Assembly: GCF_023145115.1 (NCBI RefSeq)
Contig: NZ_JAGLEJ010000051.1
Coordinates: 1-64,000, forward strand
Direction of reading: 5' to 3'
DNA: 64,000 nt
From: Algiphilus sp.
Lineage (GTDB): Bacteria > Pseudomonadota > Gammaproteobacteria > Nevskiales > Nevskiaceae
Positions within the stretch are counted from its first letter, which is position 1. Each line of letters begins with the position of its first letter. Made by a program: the position numbers and the translations under genes. Of this stretch, positions 42,799 through 51,677 are shown piece after piece. The notes below the pieces were generated by a model. That model saw only the letters and a program-made list of their open reading frames with translations, was not told the DNA's origin and did no database searches.

Positions 42799-43938
42799 AT
42801 GCGCGTTCAACTCTTCTACAACAGCCCCAAGGCGCGGCGCTACTTCCGCACGCTGCGCGAGGGGCTCGCCGATGCCGACGTGGCGCTGGCGCCGGTCGGC
42901 CTGGCGCAGGGGGCCGGCATCGGCGCATCCGAGGCGGCGTGGATCGCCGCCTACAGCATCGCCCGCAAGCGAGCCCGCCCGCACCTCCGCGCCGAGCAGG
43001 TGGCGATGCACGAGCGCATCCTGCTGCGCTTCGCGCGCTGGCACTACGCGGCCGTGTCGCAGCGCATGCGGGATCATCGCCCGGACGTGGTCGGTGTCTG
43101 GGGCGGACAGAGCGTGGATGCGCGCGCCGTGCGCGCTGCAGCGGCACGGCAGGGGATTCCCTGCGTCCTGTTCGAGACCGGCCTGCTGCCCGATACCACC
43201 ACCGCGGACGCCGCCGGGGTCAATGCCGAGAACGCGGTGCCCCGCGACCCGGCCTTCTACGCGCGCTATCGGAACCCGGCCGATCTGCCCACCACCTGCG
43301 TGCCGCGCAGGCAGCCCACCGGCTCGCCCGAGCCGCTGCCCGAGCGCTATGTGTTCGTGCCCTTCCAGGTGGCCCTGGACAGCCAGGTGCTGCTGTACTC
43401 GCCGTGGATCCGCGACATGCGCCAGCTCTACTGGCTCCTGGATGGTGCGCTGCGCGAGGTGCCCGAGCCGCTGCACCTGGTCATCAAGCCGCATCCGAGC
43501 TGCGACCGGCCCTACGCCGATCTGCGCCGTCACGCCGCCGCGCATCCGCGTCTGCACATCGTCGAGCATCACACCAGCGAGGCGCTCATCCGCGGCGCCG
43601 AGGGTGTCGTGACGCTCAACAGCAGCGTCGGCATCGAGGGGCTGCTGCTCGATAGGCCGGTGCTCTGTCTGGGCGATGCCTGCTACGCGGTTCGCGGGGT
43701 CGCCGCGCACGCCCGGCGCCCGGGCGAGCTGCAGGCATGGCTGCGCGACCGCGCCGCGGGCACGCCCGATGCCGCGCCACTGCGTCGCCCCTTCCTCGAC
43801 TGGCTGGCCAACGAGTACGTGCTGCCGGGCAGCCATCGCGCGCCCGCTCCCGGGCACATGTCGCGCTTGCGCGCGAAGCTGGAAGCGGCGGTGGCGTCCG
43901 CGCAACGCATGCCTGGCGACGCGCGCATAGCCGCCTAG
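42799..43938 (+). CDS. KpsS-like capsule polysaccharide protein
   Basis: 379 residues of the Capsule_synth family (KpsC/KpsS/LipB), which in known cases builds the Kdo linker of group 2 capsules. VQLFYNSPKARRYFRTL at the N-terminus, GVWGGQSVDARAVRAAA, LFETGLLPDTTTAD, LHLVIKPHPSCDRPY, and VVTLNSSVGIEGLLLDRPVL near the end are the family blocks. ATG 42799 is preferred to ATG 42775. No KpsC or capsule exporter is nearby, so the product may be a different surface glycan. Confidence 0.82.
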   Translation: MRVQLFYNSPKARRYFRTLREGLADADVALAPVGLAQGAGIGASEAAWIAAYSIARKRARPHLRAEQVAMHERILLRFARWHYAAVSQRMRDHRPDVVGVWGGQSVDARAVRAAAARQGIPCVLFETGLLPDTTTADAAGVNAENAVPRDPAFYARYRNPADLPTTCVPRRQPTGSPEPLPERYVFVPFQVALDSQVLLYSPWIRDMRQLYWLLDGALREVPEPLHLVIKPHPSCDRPYADLRRHAAAHPRLHIVEHHTSEALIRGAEGVVTLNSSVGIEGLLLDRPVLCLGDACYAVRGVAAHARRPGELQAWLRDRAAGTPDAAPLRRPFLDWLANEYVLPGSHRAPAPGHMSRLRAKLEAAVASAQRMPGDARIAA

Positions 43939-44047
43939 CAGCGATCCGGGCCCGTGCGGCGCGTGCGGCGGCGGCCGTCGTCCTCGCATGTGCCGCGCGC
44001 GTCTTCGCAGTAGAGTGACCGGCGGAACCAAACGGCCGGGTCCGGAA

Positions 44048-44749
44048 ATGGAGACGCGAGGGGTCGCAGCATGGCTGCGGCGGGCACTGCACGAACACGA
44101 TACGCCGCTGGGTCGCCGGTTCGACTCGGTGCTGCAGGTGGTCATCCTGATCTCCCTGGCGGGCGTGACGCTGGCATCGCTGCGCGGCATGCCGCCGCTG
44201 GCCTACACCGCGCTCGCAGCGGTCGAGGTCGTCACCATGGCGCTGTTCACGATCGAATACGTGCTCCGGGTCGCGACCGCCGGGAACCGGCGTGCCTACA
44301 TCTTCAGCTTCTGGGGCATCGTCGATTTCCTCGCCATCTTTCCCTACTACTTCCTCAACGATTCGCAGTGGGTGCGCGCGCTGCGCTTCCTGCGCATCTT
44401 CCGGCTGCTGCGGCACAACCGTGCGGTGGCGCGCTTCGCGCAGGCATTCCGGGAATCGAAGAGCGAGCTGGTGGTGTTCGGCACCACCGCGCTCATCATG
44501 CTGTTCGTGGCCGCGGCGGGCATCTACCAGTTCGAGCACGAGGCGCAGCCCGAGGCCTTCGGTTCCATCCCCGAGAGCCTGTGGTGGGCGATCGTCACGC
44601 TGACCACGGTGGGCTACGGCGATGTCTACCCGGTCACCCCGATGGGGCGCGTCTTCACCGGGTTCGTGATGATCGTCGGCCTGGGCGTGGTGGCCGGTTT
44701 CACGGGGGTCATCGCCAGCGCCCTGACACGGGCGCGGGACAAGTCGTGA
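44048..44749 (+). CDS. Voltage-gated K+ channel-like ion transporter
   Basis: 233-residue six-helix channel subunit. S1 VVILISLAGVTLASL, S2-S3 region with FTIEYVLRVATAG and FWGIVDFLAIFPYYF, S4 RALRFLRIFRLLRHNR with regularly spaced arginines, then pore helix SLWWAIVTLTTVGYGDVYP, whose TVGYGD is the K+ selectivity filter, and S6 VFTGFVMIVGLGVVAGFTGVI. Inner-membrane location. No cytoplasmic RCK or cNMP domain; the protein ends soon after S6. Confidence 0.92.
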   Translation: METRGVAAWLRRALHEHDTPLGRRFDSVLQVVILISLAGVTLASLRGMPPLAYTALAAVEVVTMALFTIEYVLRVATAGNRRAYIFSFWGIVDFLAIFPYYFLNDSQWVRALRFLRIFRLLRHNRAVARFAQAFRESKSELVVFGTTALIMLFVAAAGIYQFEHEAQPEAFGSIPESLWWAIVTLTTVGYGDVYPVTPMGRVFTGFVMIVGLGVVAGFTGVIASALTRARDKS

Positions 44750-44818
44750 GGGTGCAGCCGAAGCGGAACCATCCGCGCGGTGCGTTGCCTCATGCGGAAA
44801 CGAACAGGAATCATTCGC

Positions 44819-45025
44819 ATGACAACGCTGCTCGACCGCAGCCCCTGCGTGGGGGTGTGCGACTACAACAAGCGCGCCGTCTGCAAGGCGTGCCGGCGGA
44901 CCCGCGACGAGGTCAGGCAATGGAAGCGTCTGGCGCCGGAGGCGCGCCACGACATCAATCTGCGCGCGCTGGCCAACGGCGGCAAGAAGGTGCGGCGGAA
45001 GCTGCTCAAGCCGTTCCGCGAATGA
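44819..45025 (+). CDS. DUF1289 small Cys-rich protein
   Basis: 68 residues. SPCVGVCDYNKRAVCKACRRTRDEV gives the four-cysteine DUF1289 pattern (C-x3-C-x8-C-x2-C; block mentioned as landmarks), followed by W in VRQWKRL and a basic C-terminus. Probably binds a metal or Fe-S; role unknown. ATG 44819 is preferred over the upstream ATG 44780. Confidence 0.82.
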   Translation: MTTLLDRSPCVGVCDYNKRAVCKACRRTRDEVRQWKRLAPEARHDINLRALANGGKKVRRKLLKPFRE

Positions 45026-45106
45026 GACCGTCGGCGACGGCCGGTTGCGCGCCACGGCGCGATGATGCCGCGGCGCGCGCCGGGCACGGAACGGGCTGCT
45101 AGGCGG

Positions 45107-46093
45107 ATGCCCGCCGCCGTGCCGCCGCTGCGCCTGCTGACCGTCACCTGGTCGGGCGATCTCCCGCATTTCCGATTGCAGCAGGCGTCCCTGCGGCACA
45201 GCGCGCTTGCCGATTGCCCGCATCAGGTGGTGGTGCAGACCGAGGATGCCGCGCTGTTCGCCGACGCCGGTCGCCGGGCGGTGCAGTGGCACACCACCGC
45301 GGATGTGCTGCCCGGGGACGTCGACCGGCGCCGCCGGCACGCGCGTGCGGTCGGCGAGCGCGCCGGCCGCGCGCGCACGCGCATGCTGGGCAGCCTGGCC
45401 GCGCGCACCGGCAGCTGGCCGCGCTGGGTGCGCTACACCGGCTGGCATACCCAGCAGCTCGCCAAGCTGGCGGCGGCGGCGGCGAGCGAGATCGACACCG
45501 TGGTGGTGCTCGACTCCGATCTGCTCGCCCTGCCGGGCGCGGGTATCGCGGATTTCATCGACCCGGACGGTCGCATCGTGTGCTTCGAGCGCTGGGCGCC
45601 GGCCGAGGGCGTGCGCGGCAAGCAGGCGAACTGGAACACACAGGCGCGCGCGCTGTTCGGCGATGCGCCCGCCGGCCGTCGGGACGTCAGCTTCGATACG
45701 CCCTTCGTGCTGCACGCGCCCACCGTGCGCGCCATGCTCGCGGCGCTGGAACGGCAGTCGGGGCGGTCGTGGTGGGACACCCTCCTGTCGCTGCCGCCGC
45801 GCCGCTGGTCCGAGTTCGCGATCTATCGGCGCTATCTGCGCAACGCGGTCGACCCGGCGGGCGTGGCATGGCGTCCGGACGGCTTGCTGCGCCACATCGC
45901 CGATGCATCGGACACCGACCGTCTGTGCGACCGGGTGCGCGGCCTGATGCAGGATCCGGAGGTGCACTACGTCACCATCCACTCGCAGAGTTCGGGGCGC
46001 GGTCGCTGGGGAACCGAGCACTACGCGTCACCGATTGCGTCGCTGCTGCGCGAGGGCGCGACGGCCGCGCCTTCGACGCCGGACGGCGGTTGA
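45107..46093 (+). CDS. DUF6492 family (glycosyltransferase-like) protein
   Basis: 328 residues. LLTVTWSGDLPHFRLQQASL, TGWHTQQLAKLAAAA, VVVLDSDLLAL (DSD as metal motif), SFDTPFVLHAPTVRAML and WSEFAIYRRYLRN are the DUF6492 blocks, related to GT-A glycosyltransferases. Third glycan-type gene in this 4 kb. ATG 45107 chosen; an upstream ATG at 45062 adds an Arg-rich stretch. Confidence 0.75.
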   Translation: MPAAVPPLRLLTVTWSGDLPHFRLQQASLRHSALADCPHQVVVQTEDAALFADAGRRAVQWHTTADVLPGDVDRRRRHARAVGERAGRARTRMLGSLAARTGSWPRWVRYTGWHTQQLAKLAAAAASEIDTVVVLDSDLLALPGAGIADFIDPDGRIVCFERWAPAEGVRGKQANWNTQARALFGDAPAGRRDVSFDTPFVLHAPTVRAMLAALERQSGRSWWDTLLSLPPRRWSEFAIYRRYLRNAVDPAGVAWRPDGLLRHIADASDTDRLCDRVRGLMQDPEVHYVTIHSQSSGRGRWGTEHYASPIASLLREGATAAPSTPDGG

Positions 46094-46193
46094 CGCAGCG
46101 CCCACCGGCAGCCGGCATGATGATGGTCGCGCCCGCGTCCTTCACGCGCGGAACCCTCGGCGCCGGGGTCCGGTGCCCGCAACGGAGTCCATC

Positions 46194-47081
46194 ATGGATG
46201 CAATGCAGTACGGGCTGCGCCCGCTCGATTTCGGCAATCCCCGGCCGCGGCAGGATGGTCTCTCGCGGCGCGGATTCCTGACCTCCTCGGTCGCCGGCGG
46301 GTTCGCGCTGGCCGCCGGCCCGGCGGCCGCCACCACCATCACCACCGACACCGAGGGGCTGGTGGCGGGCGAGGTGATGATTCCGGTCGACGACGGCGAG
46401 ATTCCGGCTTATCGGGCCATGCCGGCGGAAGGCGAGGGCTTCCCGCTGCTGCTCGTGGTCCAGGAGATCTTCGGCGTGCACGAGCACATCCGCGACGTCT
46501 GCCGCCGCTACGCCAAGCGCGGCTACTGCGCCATCGCGCCGGCGATGTTCGTGCGCCAGGGCGACGTCTCGAAGATGGCGGACATCGACACCATCCTCTC
46601 CGAGGTGGTCGCCAGGGTGCCGGACGCCCAGGTCATGCGCGATCTCGACGCCACCGTGGCCCATGCCGGCGGACTCGCGTCGGTCGACGCCACCCGCCTG
46701 GGCATCATCGGATTCTGCTGGGGCGGCCGCACGGTCTGGCTCTACGCGCATCACAACCCGTCGGTGAAGGCGGGCGTGGCGTACTACGGGCTGGTCGACG
46801 GCATGCAGAGCGCCATCAAGCCACGCGACCCGGTCGACATTGCCGCCGCGCTGAGCGTACCGGTGCTCGGCCTCTATGCCGGCGCCGATGCCTACATCCA
46901 GCGCGACGCCCTCCGCGCCATGCGGACCGAGCTGCTGAAGTCGGATTCGGGCTCGCACATCGTCGTGTTCCCCGGCGTCGACCACGGCTTCAACGCCGAC
47001 TACCGGCCGACCTACGACGAGGCTGCGGCCGACTACGCGCGCAAGCTGGCCGGCGACTGGCTGCGCGAGCGCGGTGTCTGA
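46194..47081 (+). CDS. Tat-exported dienelactone hydrolase-family protein
   Basis: 295 residues. The twin-arginine signal LSRRGFLTSSVAGGFALAAG ends near residue 45 at AAA/TTI, so export to the periplasm is expected. The hydrolase part has the dienelactone hydrolase set: Glu in VVQEIFGVHEH, nucleophile Cys in GFCWGGR, Asp in YAGADAY, His in VDHGFNADYRP. Cytoplasmic relatives cleave dienelactones in aromatic breakdown; the exported form's substrate is unknown. ATG 46194 has a GGAG site. No aromatic-degradation genes adjoin. Confidence 0.9.
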   Translation: MDAMQYGLRPLDFGNPRPRQDGLSRRGFLTSSVAGGFALAAGPAAATTITTDTEGLVAGEVMIPVDDGEIPAYRAMPAEGEGFPLLLVVQEIFGVHEHIRDVCRRYAKRGYCAIAPAMFVRQGDVSKMADIDTILSEVVARVPDAQVMRDLDATVAHAGGLASVDATRLGIIGFCWGGRTVWLYAHHNPSVKAGVAYYGLVDGMQSAIKPRDPVDIAAALSVPVLGLYAGADAYIQRDALRAMRTELLKSDSGSHIVVFPGVDHGFNADYRPTYDEAAADYARKLAGDWLRERGV

Positions 47082-47166
47082 GTGCATGCCCCGCAGCGGT
47101 TTGCGTGCACGCCGGTGCGTCCTCAAGATTGCGGACGGGTCCCGATGACCGCAGGAGGGTAGCGTC

Positions 47167-47718
47167 ATGGTGTCCGCCGTCACGAGCGCCGACATCGAAT
47201 GCCGGCGCGGCGATATCACGCGTCAGTCCGACATCGATGCCGTCGTCAACGCGGCCAACGCCGAGCTGCATCCGGGCGGTGGCGTTGCCGGTGCCATTCA
47301 CCGGGCCGCCGGTCCCGAGCTGGATGCGGCCTGCCGACCCTACGCGCCGATCCGACCGGGCGAGGCGGTGATGACCGGTGCCTTCGCCCTGCCCAATCGT
47401 CATGTCATCCACTGTCTGGGCCCGGTGTACGGCCGCGACGAGCCCGCCGACCAGCTGCTGGCGGCCTGCTATCGCAATGCCATCGGGCTGGCGCAGCACG
47501 CGGAGCTGGCATCCATCGCCTTCCCGGCGATCTCGGCGGGGGCCTTCGGATACCCGCTGGACGAGGCGGCGACGGTGGCCGTGCGCAGCGTCCATCAGGT
47601 GCTGGCGGCGGCGCCCGGCTCGCTCCGGCGGGTGCGCTTCGTGCTCTTCGGCGCGGACGATCTCGCGGCGTTCGAGCAGGCGCTCGGCCGACTCGCGGAC
47701 CGCACTGCGCGGCCCTGA
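47167..47718 (+). CDS. Macro-domain ADP-ribose/OAADPr hydrolase
   Basis: 183-residue single macro domain, MacroD/YmdB-like, predicted to hydrolyse O-acetyl-ADP-ribose or remove ADP-ribose. NAANAELHPGGGVAGAIHRAAG holds the catalytic loop, VIHCLGPVYG and FPAISAGAFGYPLDEAA the ribose/phosphate loops. AGGAGGG site before ATG 47167. The pncB-like gene begins 13 nt later, so an NAD-related unit macro-pncB-pncA is likely. Confidence 0.9.
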   Translation: MVSAVTSADIECRRGDITRQSDIDAVVNAANAELHPGGGVAGAIHRAAGPELDAACRPYAPIRPGEAVMTGAFALPNRHVIHCLGPVYGRDEPADQLLAACYRNAIGLAQHAELASIAFPAISAGAFGYPLDEAATVAVRSVHQVLAAAPGSLRRVRFVLFGADDLAAFEQALGRLADRTARP

Positions 47719-47731
47719 CGTCGTCGTCATC

Positions 47732-49162
47732 ATGACCGACACCCCGACCGCCGACGAGCGGATCACCGATCCGCGCCCGACCGCTGCGGCCGGTGGTGAC
47801 GCGCTGTTCACGGATCTGTACGAACTCAGCATGCTGCAGGCGTACTTCGCCGAAGGCATGGACCGGGAGGCGGTATTCAGCCTCTACGTGCGGACGCTGC
47901 CGGCGCGGCGCAACTACCTGATCGCCTGCGGGCTGGAGAGCGTGCTCGAGCAGCTCGAGAACCTGCGCTTCAGCGCTGCCGACATCGCGTATCTCGAAGG
48001 CCTGGACATCTTCACGGCCGATTTCCTGGACTGGCTGCGCGATTTCCGGTTCACCGGATCGGTGCGCGCGGTGGCCGAGGGCACCCCGATGTTCGGCGAG
48101 GAGCCCATCCTGGAGGTCACCGCGCCGCTGCCCGAGGCCCAGCTGGTGGAGACGCTGGTCATGAACCAGATCCATCTGCAGACCGTGCTGGCGAGCAAGG
48201 CGCGCCGCGTGGTCGACGCGGCCGACGGGCGCAGCGTGCTCGACTTCGGCGCCCGGCGCATGCACGGGCTCGACGCCGCGGTGCAGGGCGCGCGGGCCTT
48301 CCACATCGCCGGCGTGGCCGGTACCTCCAATGTGCGCGCCGGCGCGCGCTACGGGATTCCGGTGGCCGGCACCATGGCGCACAGCTACGTGCAGGCGCAT
48401 GCGGACGAGACCGAGGCCTTCGCCGCCTTCCTGCGCGTCTTCCCGGATACCGTGCTGCTGGTCGACACCTACGACACCCTCGCCGCGGTCGACCGGATCA
48501 TTGCGCTCGCCCGCGAGCGGGACGGGGACATCGGACTGCGCGCGGTGCGTCTCGACTCGGGCGATCTGGTGGCGCTGTCGCGGGCGGTGCGGCGCAGGCT
48601 GGACGACGCCGGGCTGCAGCGGGTGCAGATCCTCGCCAGCGGCGGTCTGGAGGAGGATGGCATCGCGCAGCTGATCGCCGACGGTGCCGCCCTCGACGGC
48701 TTCGGCGTCGGCACCGCGATGGCGGTCTCCGAGGACGCCCCCAGTCTCGATCTGGTCTACAAGCTCTGCGCCTACGGTGGCGAGGGCCGCATGAAGCTGT
48801 CCACCGGCAAGGCGGTGCTGCCGGGCCCGAAGCAGGTCTTCCGCAGCGGCGACGCCGACGGCGATCACCGCGACGTCATCGCGCGCGCCGACGAGACGCT
48901 TCCCGGGCGGCCGCTGCTGGAGACGGTCATGCGCGACGGTCATCGCGTCCGCCCGGCGCCCGCGCTCGCCGACATCCGCTCGCACGTCGCCACCCAGCTC
49001 GCGCGCCTGCCGGCCACGCTGCGTGCCCCGCAGCCCGCGGAGACGCCCTATCCAGTGGCGGTCAGCGAAGCGCTTGACGCTTACCGGGCGGCGGTGTCGG
49101 GAACGATCACCGGCGCCGCGGGGGTCGAAGGACGGACGCTGCCGCAAGGAGGGCCGTCATGA
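47732..49162 (+). CDS. pncB: Nicotinate phosphoribosyltransferase
   Basis: Preiss-Handler step: nicotinate + PRPP + ATP to nicotinate mononucleotide. 476 residues, the longer NAPRTase type. FTDLYELSMLQAYF, FSLYVRTLPARRNYLIACGL, FGARRMHG, FHIAGVAGTSNV, GTMAHSYVQAH (the phosphorylated His region), VRLDSGDL and STGKAVLPGPKQVF are family blocks. Overlaps pncA by 4 nt. Confidence 0.93.
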   Translation: MTDTPTADERITDPRPTAAAGGDALFTDLYELSMLQAYFAEGMDREAVFSLYVRTLPARRNYLIACGLESVLEQLENLRFSAADIAYLEGLDIFTADFLDWLRDFRFTGSVRAVAEGTPMFGEEPILEVTAPLPEAQLVETLVMNQIHLQTVLASKARRVVDAADGRSVLDFGARRMHGLDAAVQGARAFHIAGVAGTSNVRAGARYGIPVAGTMAHSYVQAHADETEAFAAFLRVFPDTVLLVDTYDTLAAVDRIIALARERDGDIGLRAVRLDSGDLVALSRAVRRRLDDAGLQRVQILASGGLEEDGIAQLIADGAALDGFGVGTAMAVSEDAPSLDLVYKLCAYGGEGRMKLSTGKAVLPGPKQVFRSGDADGDHRDVIARADETLPGRPLLETVMRDGHRVRPAPALADIRSHVATQLARLPATLRAPQPAETPYPVAVSEALDAYRAAVSGTITGAAGVEGRTLPQGGPS

Positions 49163-49728
49163 AGGACATCGCCGATCATCTGCAGCCGCGCGACGCGCTC
49201 ATCGTCGTCGACGTGCAGAACGACTTCTGCCCGGGCGGCGCGCTGCCCATCACCGGTGGCGACGCCGTGGTGCCGGTGCTGAACGCGTGGATGGCGGCCG
49301 CCGCGGCGCGCGGCGTGCCGGTGTTCGCGTCGCGCGACTGGCACCCGGCCGGGCACATCAGCTTCGCGGAGCGGGGCGGCCCGTGGCCGGCGCACTGCCT
49401 GCAGGACAGTGCGGGTGCGGCCTTTCATCCCGATCTGGCGCTGCCGCCGGACACGGTCATCGTCACCAAGGGCACCCGCTTCGATCAGGACCAGAATTCG
49501 GCTTTCGAGGCCACCGGCCTGGCCATCGAGCTGCGCGCGCGCGACCTGCGCCGCCTCTGGGTGGGCGGGCTGGCCGAGGACGTCTGCGTGTGCGCCACCG
49601 TGCTCGACGCGCGCAGGGCCGGCTTCGAGGTCCGGCTGATCGAAGCGGCGACGCGACCGGTGACCGCCGAGGGCGGCATCGCCGCGCGCGCCGAGATGGC
49701 AGCCGCGGGCGCGGCGATGGCGGCGTGA
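49159..49728 (+). CDS. pncA: Nicotinamidase
   Basis: Deamidates nicotinamide to nicotinate, feeding PncB. 189 residues. Catalytic Asp in VVDVQNDFCPGGALP, metal residues in SRDWHPAGHISF, Lys in IVTKGTRFDQDQNSAF, nucleophile Cys in GLAEDVCVCATVLDA. Overlap with pncB by 4 nt indicates coupled synthesis of consecutive pathway enzymes. Confidence 0.95.
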   Translation: MKDIADHLQPRDALIVVDVQNDFCPGGALPITGGDAVVPVLNAWMAAAAARGVPVFASRDWHPAGHISFAERGGPWPAHCLQDSAGAAFHPDLALPPDTVIVTKGTRFDQDQNSAFEATGLAIELRARDLRRLWVGGLAEDVCVCATVLDARRAGFEVRLIEAATRPVTAEGGIAARAEMAAAGAAMAA

Positions 49729-49762
49729 GCGCGGCCGCGCCGTCTGCCGGCGGCATGCCGCG

Positions 49763-50689
49763 ATGAGCCCCGACCGCCGCCGGTTCCTGCGCGCGGCCGC
49801 CGCGCTGCCGCTGGCCGCGCTCGCCGGCACCGCTGCCGCCGGCGCCGCGCCGCCCGCCCACCGCAAGCACTTCGATTCGCCCGCCGCGCTGGCCGCCTAT
49901 ACCCGCCGTTCGCGCCTGAGTCAGCCGCTGCTGATGGCGCATCGCGCCGGCTACAAGCCGCATGTGCCGGGCTATCCGGAATGCCACTTGGTATCGGCGC
50001 GGAAGGTGATGGCGACCGGGCCGGCGATGATCGAGGTCGACATCCGGCGCACCCGCGACGGCGTCATGGTGCCGCTGCACGACGTCACCCTCGACCGCGA
50101 GACTACCGGTTCCGGTCCGGTGCGCGACATTGCGTTCGCCGACTTTCGCCGGCTGCGCATGCGCGACGGCACCGGCGCAGCCACCGATCTCGCTCCCGAC
50201 AGCCTGGAGGCCTTTCTCGACTGGTCGGCGGAAGGCGCGCTGCTGTGGCTGGACACCAAGGATGTCGATCCCGCCGAGCTGGTGGCCCTGATCCGGGACC
50301 GCGACGCTGCATCGCGGGTGATCGTCTCGGCGTACGGCCGCGCGACGCTGGAGGCCTATCAGGCCGAAACCCGGGAACTGGTGCATTTCGTCCCGCTGAT
50401 CCCCGAGCAGGGGCTGGCCACGCTGGCCGACGTCAATGCGGCCGGCCTGGACGACGAGCGCATGATCGGCTTTGCGGGCTACTACCTGCCCGACATCGCG
50501 GCCTCCGAAGCCATGCGCGAGCGCGACATCCCGGCCTTGCTCGACCTCGGTCGCGGCGACGGCCGCCTGCGACCCGACCAGCTCGATCCCTTCCTCTATC
50601 GACGCGCGGTCGCGGCCGGCTTCCCGATGCTCAATACCGACCACTATGCATCGGTGCTCGGCTTTCTCGACATACGCGAGTGGGCGTGA
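49763..50689 (+). CDS. Exported glycerophosphodiester phosphodiesterase
   Basis: 308 residues. N-terminal RRRFLRAAAALPLAALAG signal of Tat/Sec type, then LMAHRAGY (catalytic His), IEVDIRRTRDGVMVPLHD (metal Glu/Asp and second His), LWLDTKD and a C-terminal LNTDHY. The set fits periplasmic GlpQ/UgpQ-type enzymes that cleave glycerophosphodiesters to glycerol-3-phosphate. Starts 34 nt after pncA; link to that operon is uncertain. Confidence 0.85.
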   Translation: MSPDRRRFLRAAAALPLAALAGTAAAGAAPPAHRKHFDSPAALAAYTRRSRLSQPLLMAHRAGYKPHVPGYPECHLVSARKVMATGPAMIEVDIRRTRDGVMVPLHDVTLDRETTGSGPVRDIAFADFRRLRMRDGTGAATDLAPDSLEAFLDWSAEGALLWLDTKDVDPAELVALIRDRDAASRVIVSAYGRATLEAYQAETRELVHFVPLIPEQGLATLADVNAAGLDDERMIGFAGYYLPDIAASEAMRERDIPALLDLGRGDGRLRPDQLDPFLYRRAVAAGFPMLNTDHYASVLGFLDIREWA

Positions 50690-50798
50690 CCGCCGTGCGG
50701 CGCCGCCGGGAGCGCTTGCCGCCTTCGCCGGGGTGGTTCAGGATGCGCCCCTTCGCCGGATGGCGCGCCACGCGCCGCGCGGCCACGGGAGTTGCCGC

Positions 50799-51677
50799 AT
50801 GCGTGTGCTGATGTTCGTGCTGGCCTGGTTGCCGCTGCCGTTGCTGCAGGGGTTGGGCGCAATGGCGGCATGGCTGGTCCGGGTGACCAACGGCAATCGC
50901 TGGCGCGTGGCGCTCCACAATCTCGAACGCTGCATGCCCGAGCTGGGCGACGACGAGCGCCGCCGCATCGCCCGTGCGTCGCTGCGTACCGAGCTGACGA
51001 CCTATCTCGAGACCGCCCGCTACTGGCTGGGACCGGGACGGGCGGTCCGGCGCTCGGTCCGCGAGTGGCGCAACATCGGCGTGCTGGAGGACGCCTTCGC
51101 GCAGGGGCGCGGTGTCATTCTGCTGACGCTGCACATGGGTGCCTTCGAGGCGGTGGCGATCCCGATGTCCGCGCGCTACCCGTTCTACGGGCTCTACAAG
51201 CCGCAGAAGGGCGCGATCAACGCGCTCTCGCTGAAGGGGCGCTGCCGCTTCGGCGGCCGCATGAAGAAGGCCGAGGCCGGCGTGCGCCGCGCGGCGGTGC
51301 CGCTCCTGGCCGACGGCTTCGGCGTCTACTACATGCCCGACCACGATCCGCCCGAGGGGCGCGGCATCTTCGAGCCCTTCATGGGGATCCCGGCGCACAC
51401 GCCGACCCTGATCGCCCGCATGGTGGCGGAGAGCGGGGCGCCGGTGGTGTTCATGTGGGGCGAGCGCCTGCCCCGGGCGCGCGGCTACATAGCGCACTAT
51501 CTCGCCGCGCCGGAAGGCATCGACAGTCCCGACATCGCGACCGCGACCCGCGCGATGAACGCGGGTCTCGAAGCCTGCGTGCGCCAGTGCCCGGAGCAGT
51601 ACTGGTGGAGCTACAAGCGCTTCCGCCGGCAGCCCGAGGGCAGTCCGCGCTTCTACGCCGCCGTGCGCCGCCGCTAG
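50799..51677 (+). CDS. LpxL/HtrB-type lipid A acyltransferase family
   Basis: 292 residues. One N-terminal membrane segment (LMFVLAWLPLPLLQGLGAMAAWL), then WRVALHNLERCMPEL, the catalytic HxxxxE motif in LLTLHMGAFEAVAIP, a YGLYKPQKG block and FGVYYMPDHDPPEGRGIF, and the C-terminal QYWWSYKRFRRQP. Predicted to acylate lipid A or a related glycolipid at the inner membrane. ATG 50799 has a GGGAG site. Its TAG shares the tetramer CTAG with the stop of the convergent PepSY gene. Confidence 0.88.
   Translation: MRVLMFVLAWLPLPLLQGLGAMAAWLVRVTNGNRWRVALHNLERCMPELGDDERRRIARASLRTELTTYLETARYWLGPGRAVRRSVREWRNIGVLEDAFAQGRGVILLTLHMGAFEAVAIPMSARYPFYGLYKPQKGAINALSLKGRCRFGGRMKKAEAGVRRAAVPLLADGFGVYYMPDHDPPEGRGIFEPFMGIPAHTPTLIARMVAESGAPVVFMWGERLPRARGYIAHYLAAPEGIDSPDIATATRAMNAGLEACVRQCPEQYWWSYKRFRRQPEGSPRFYAAVRRR

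Noticed and set aside
44806..44824. Fur-box-like AATCATTC before the DUF1289 gene
   Set aside because: Only a half-site-like match without a symmetric partner, and it overlaps the start codon region; much weaker than the palindrome at 56285-56313.
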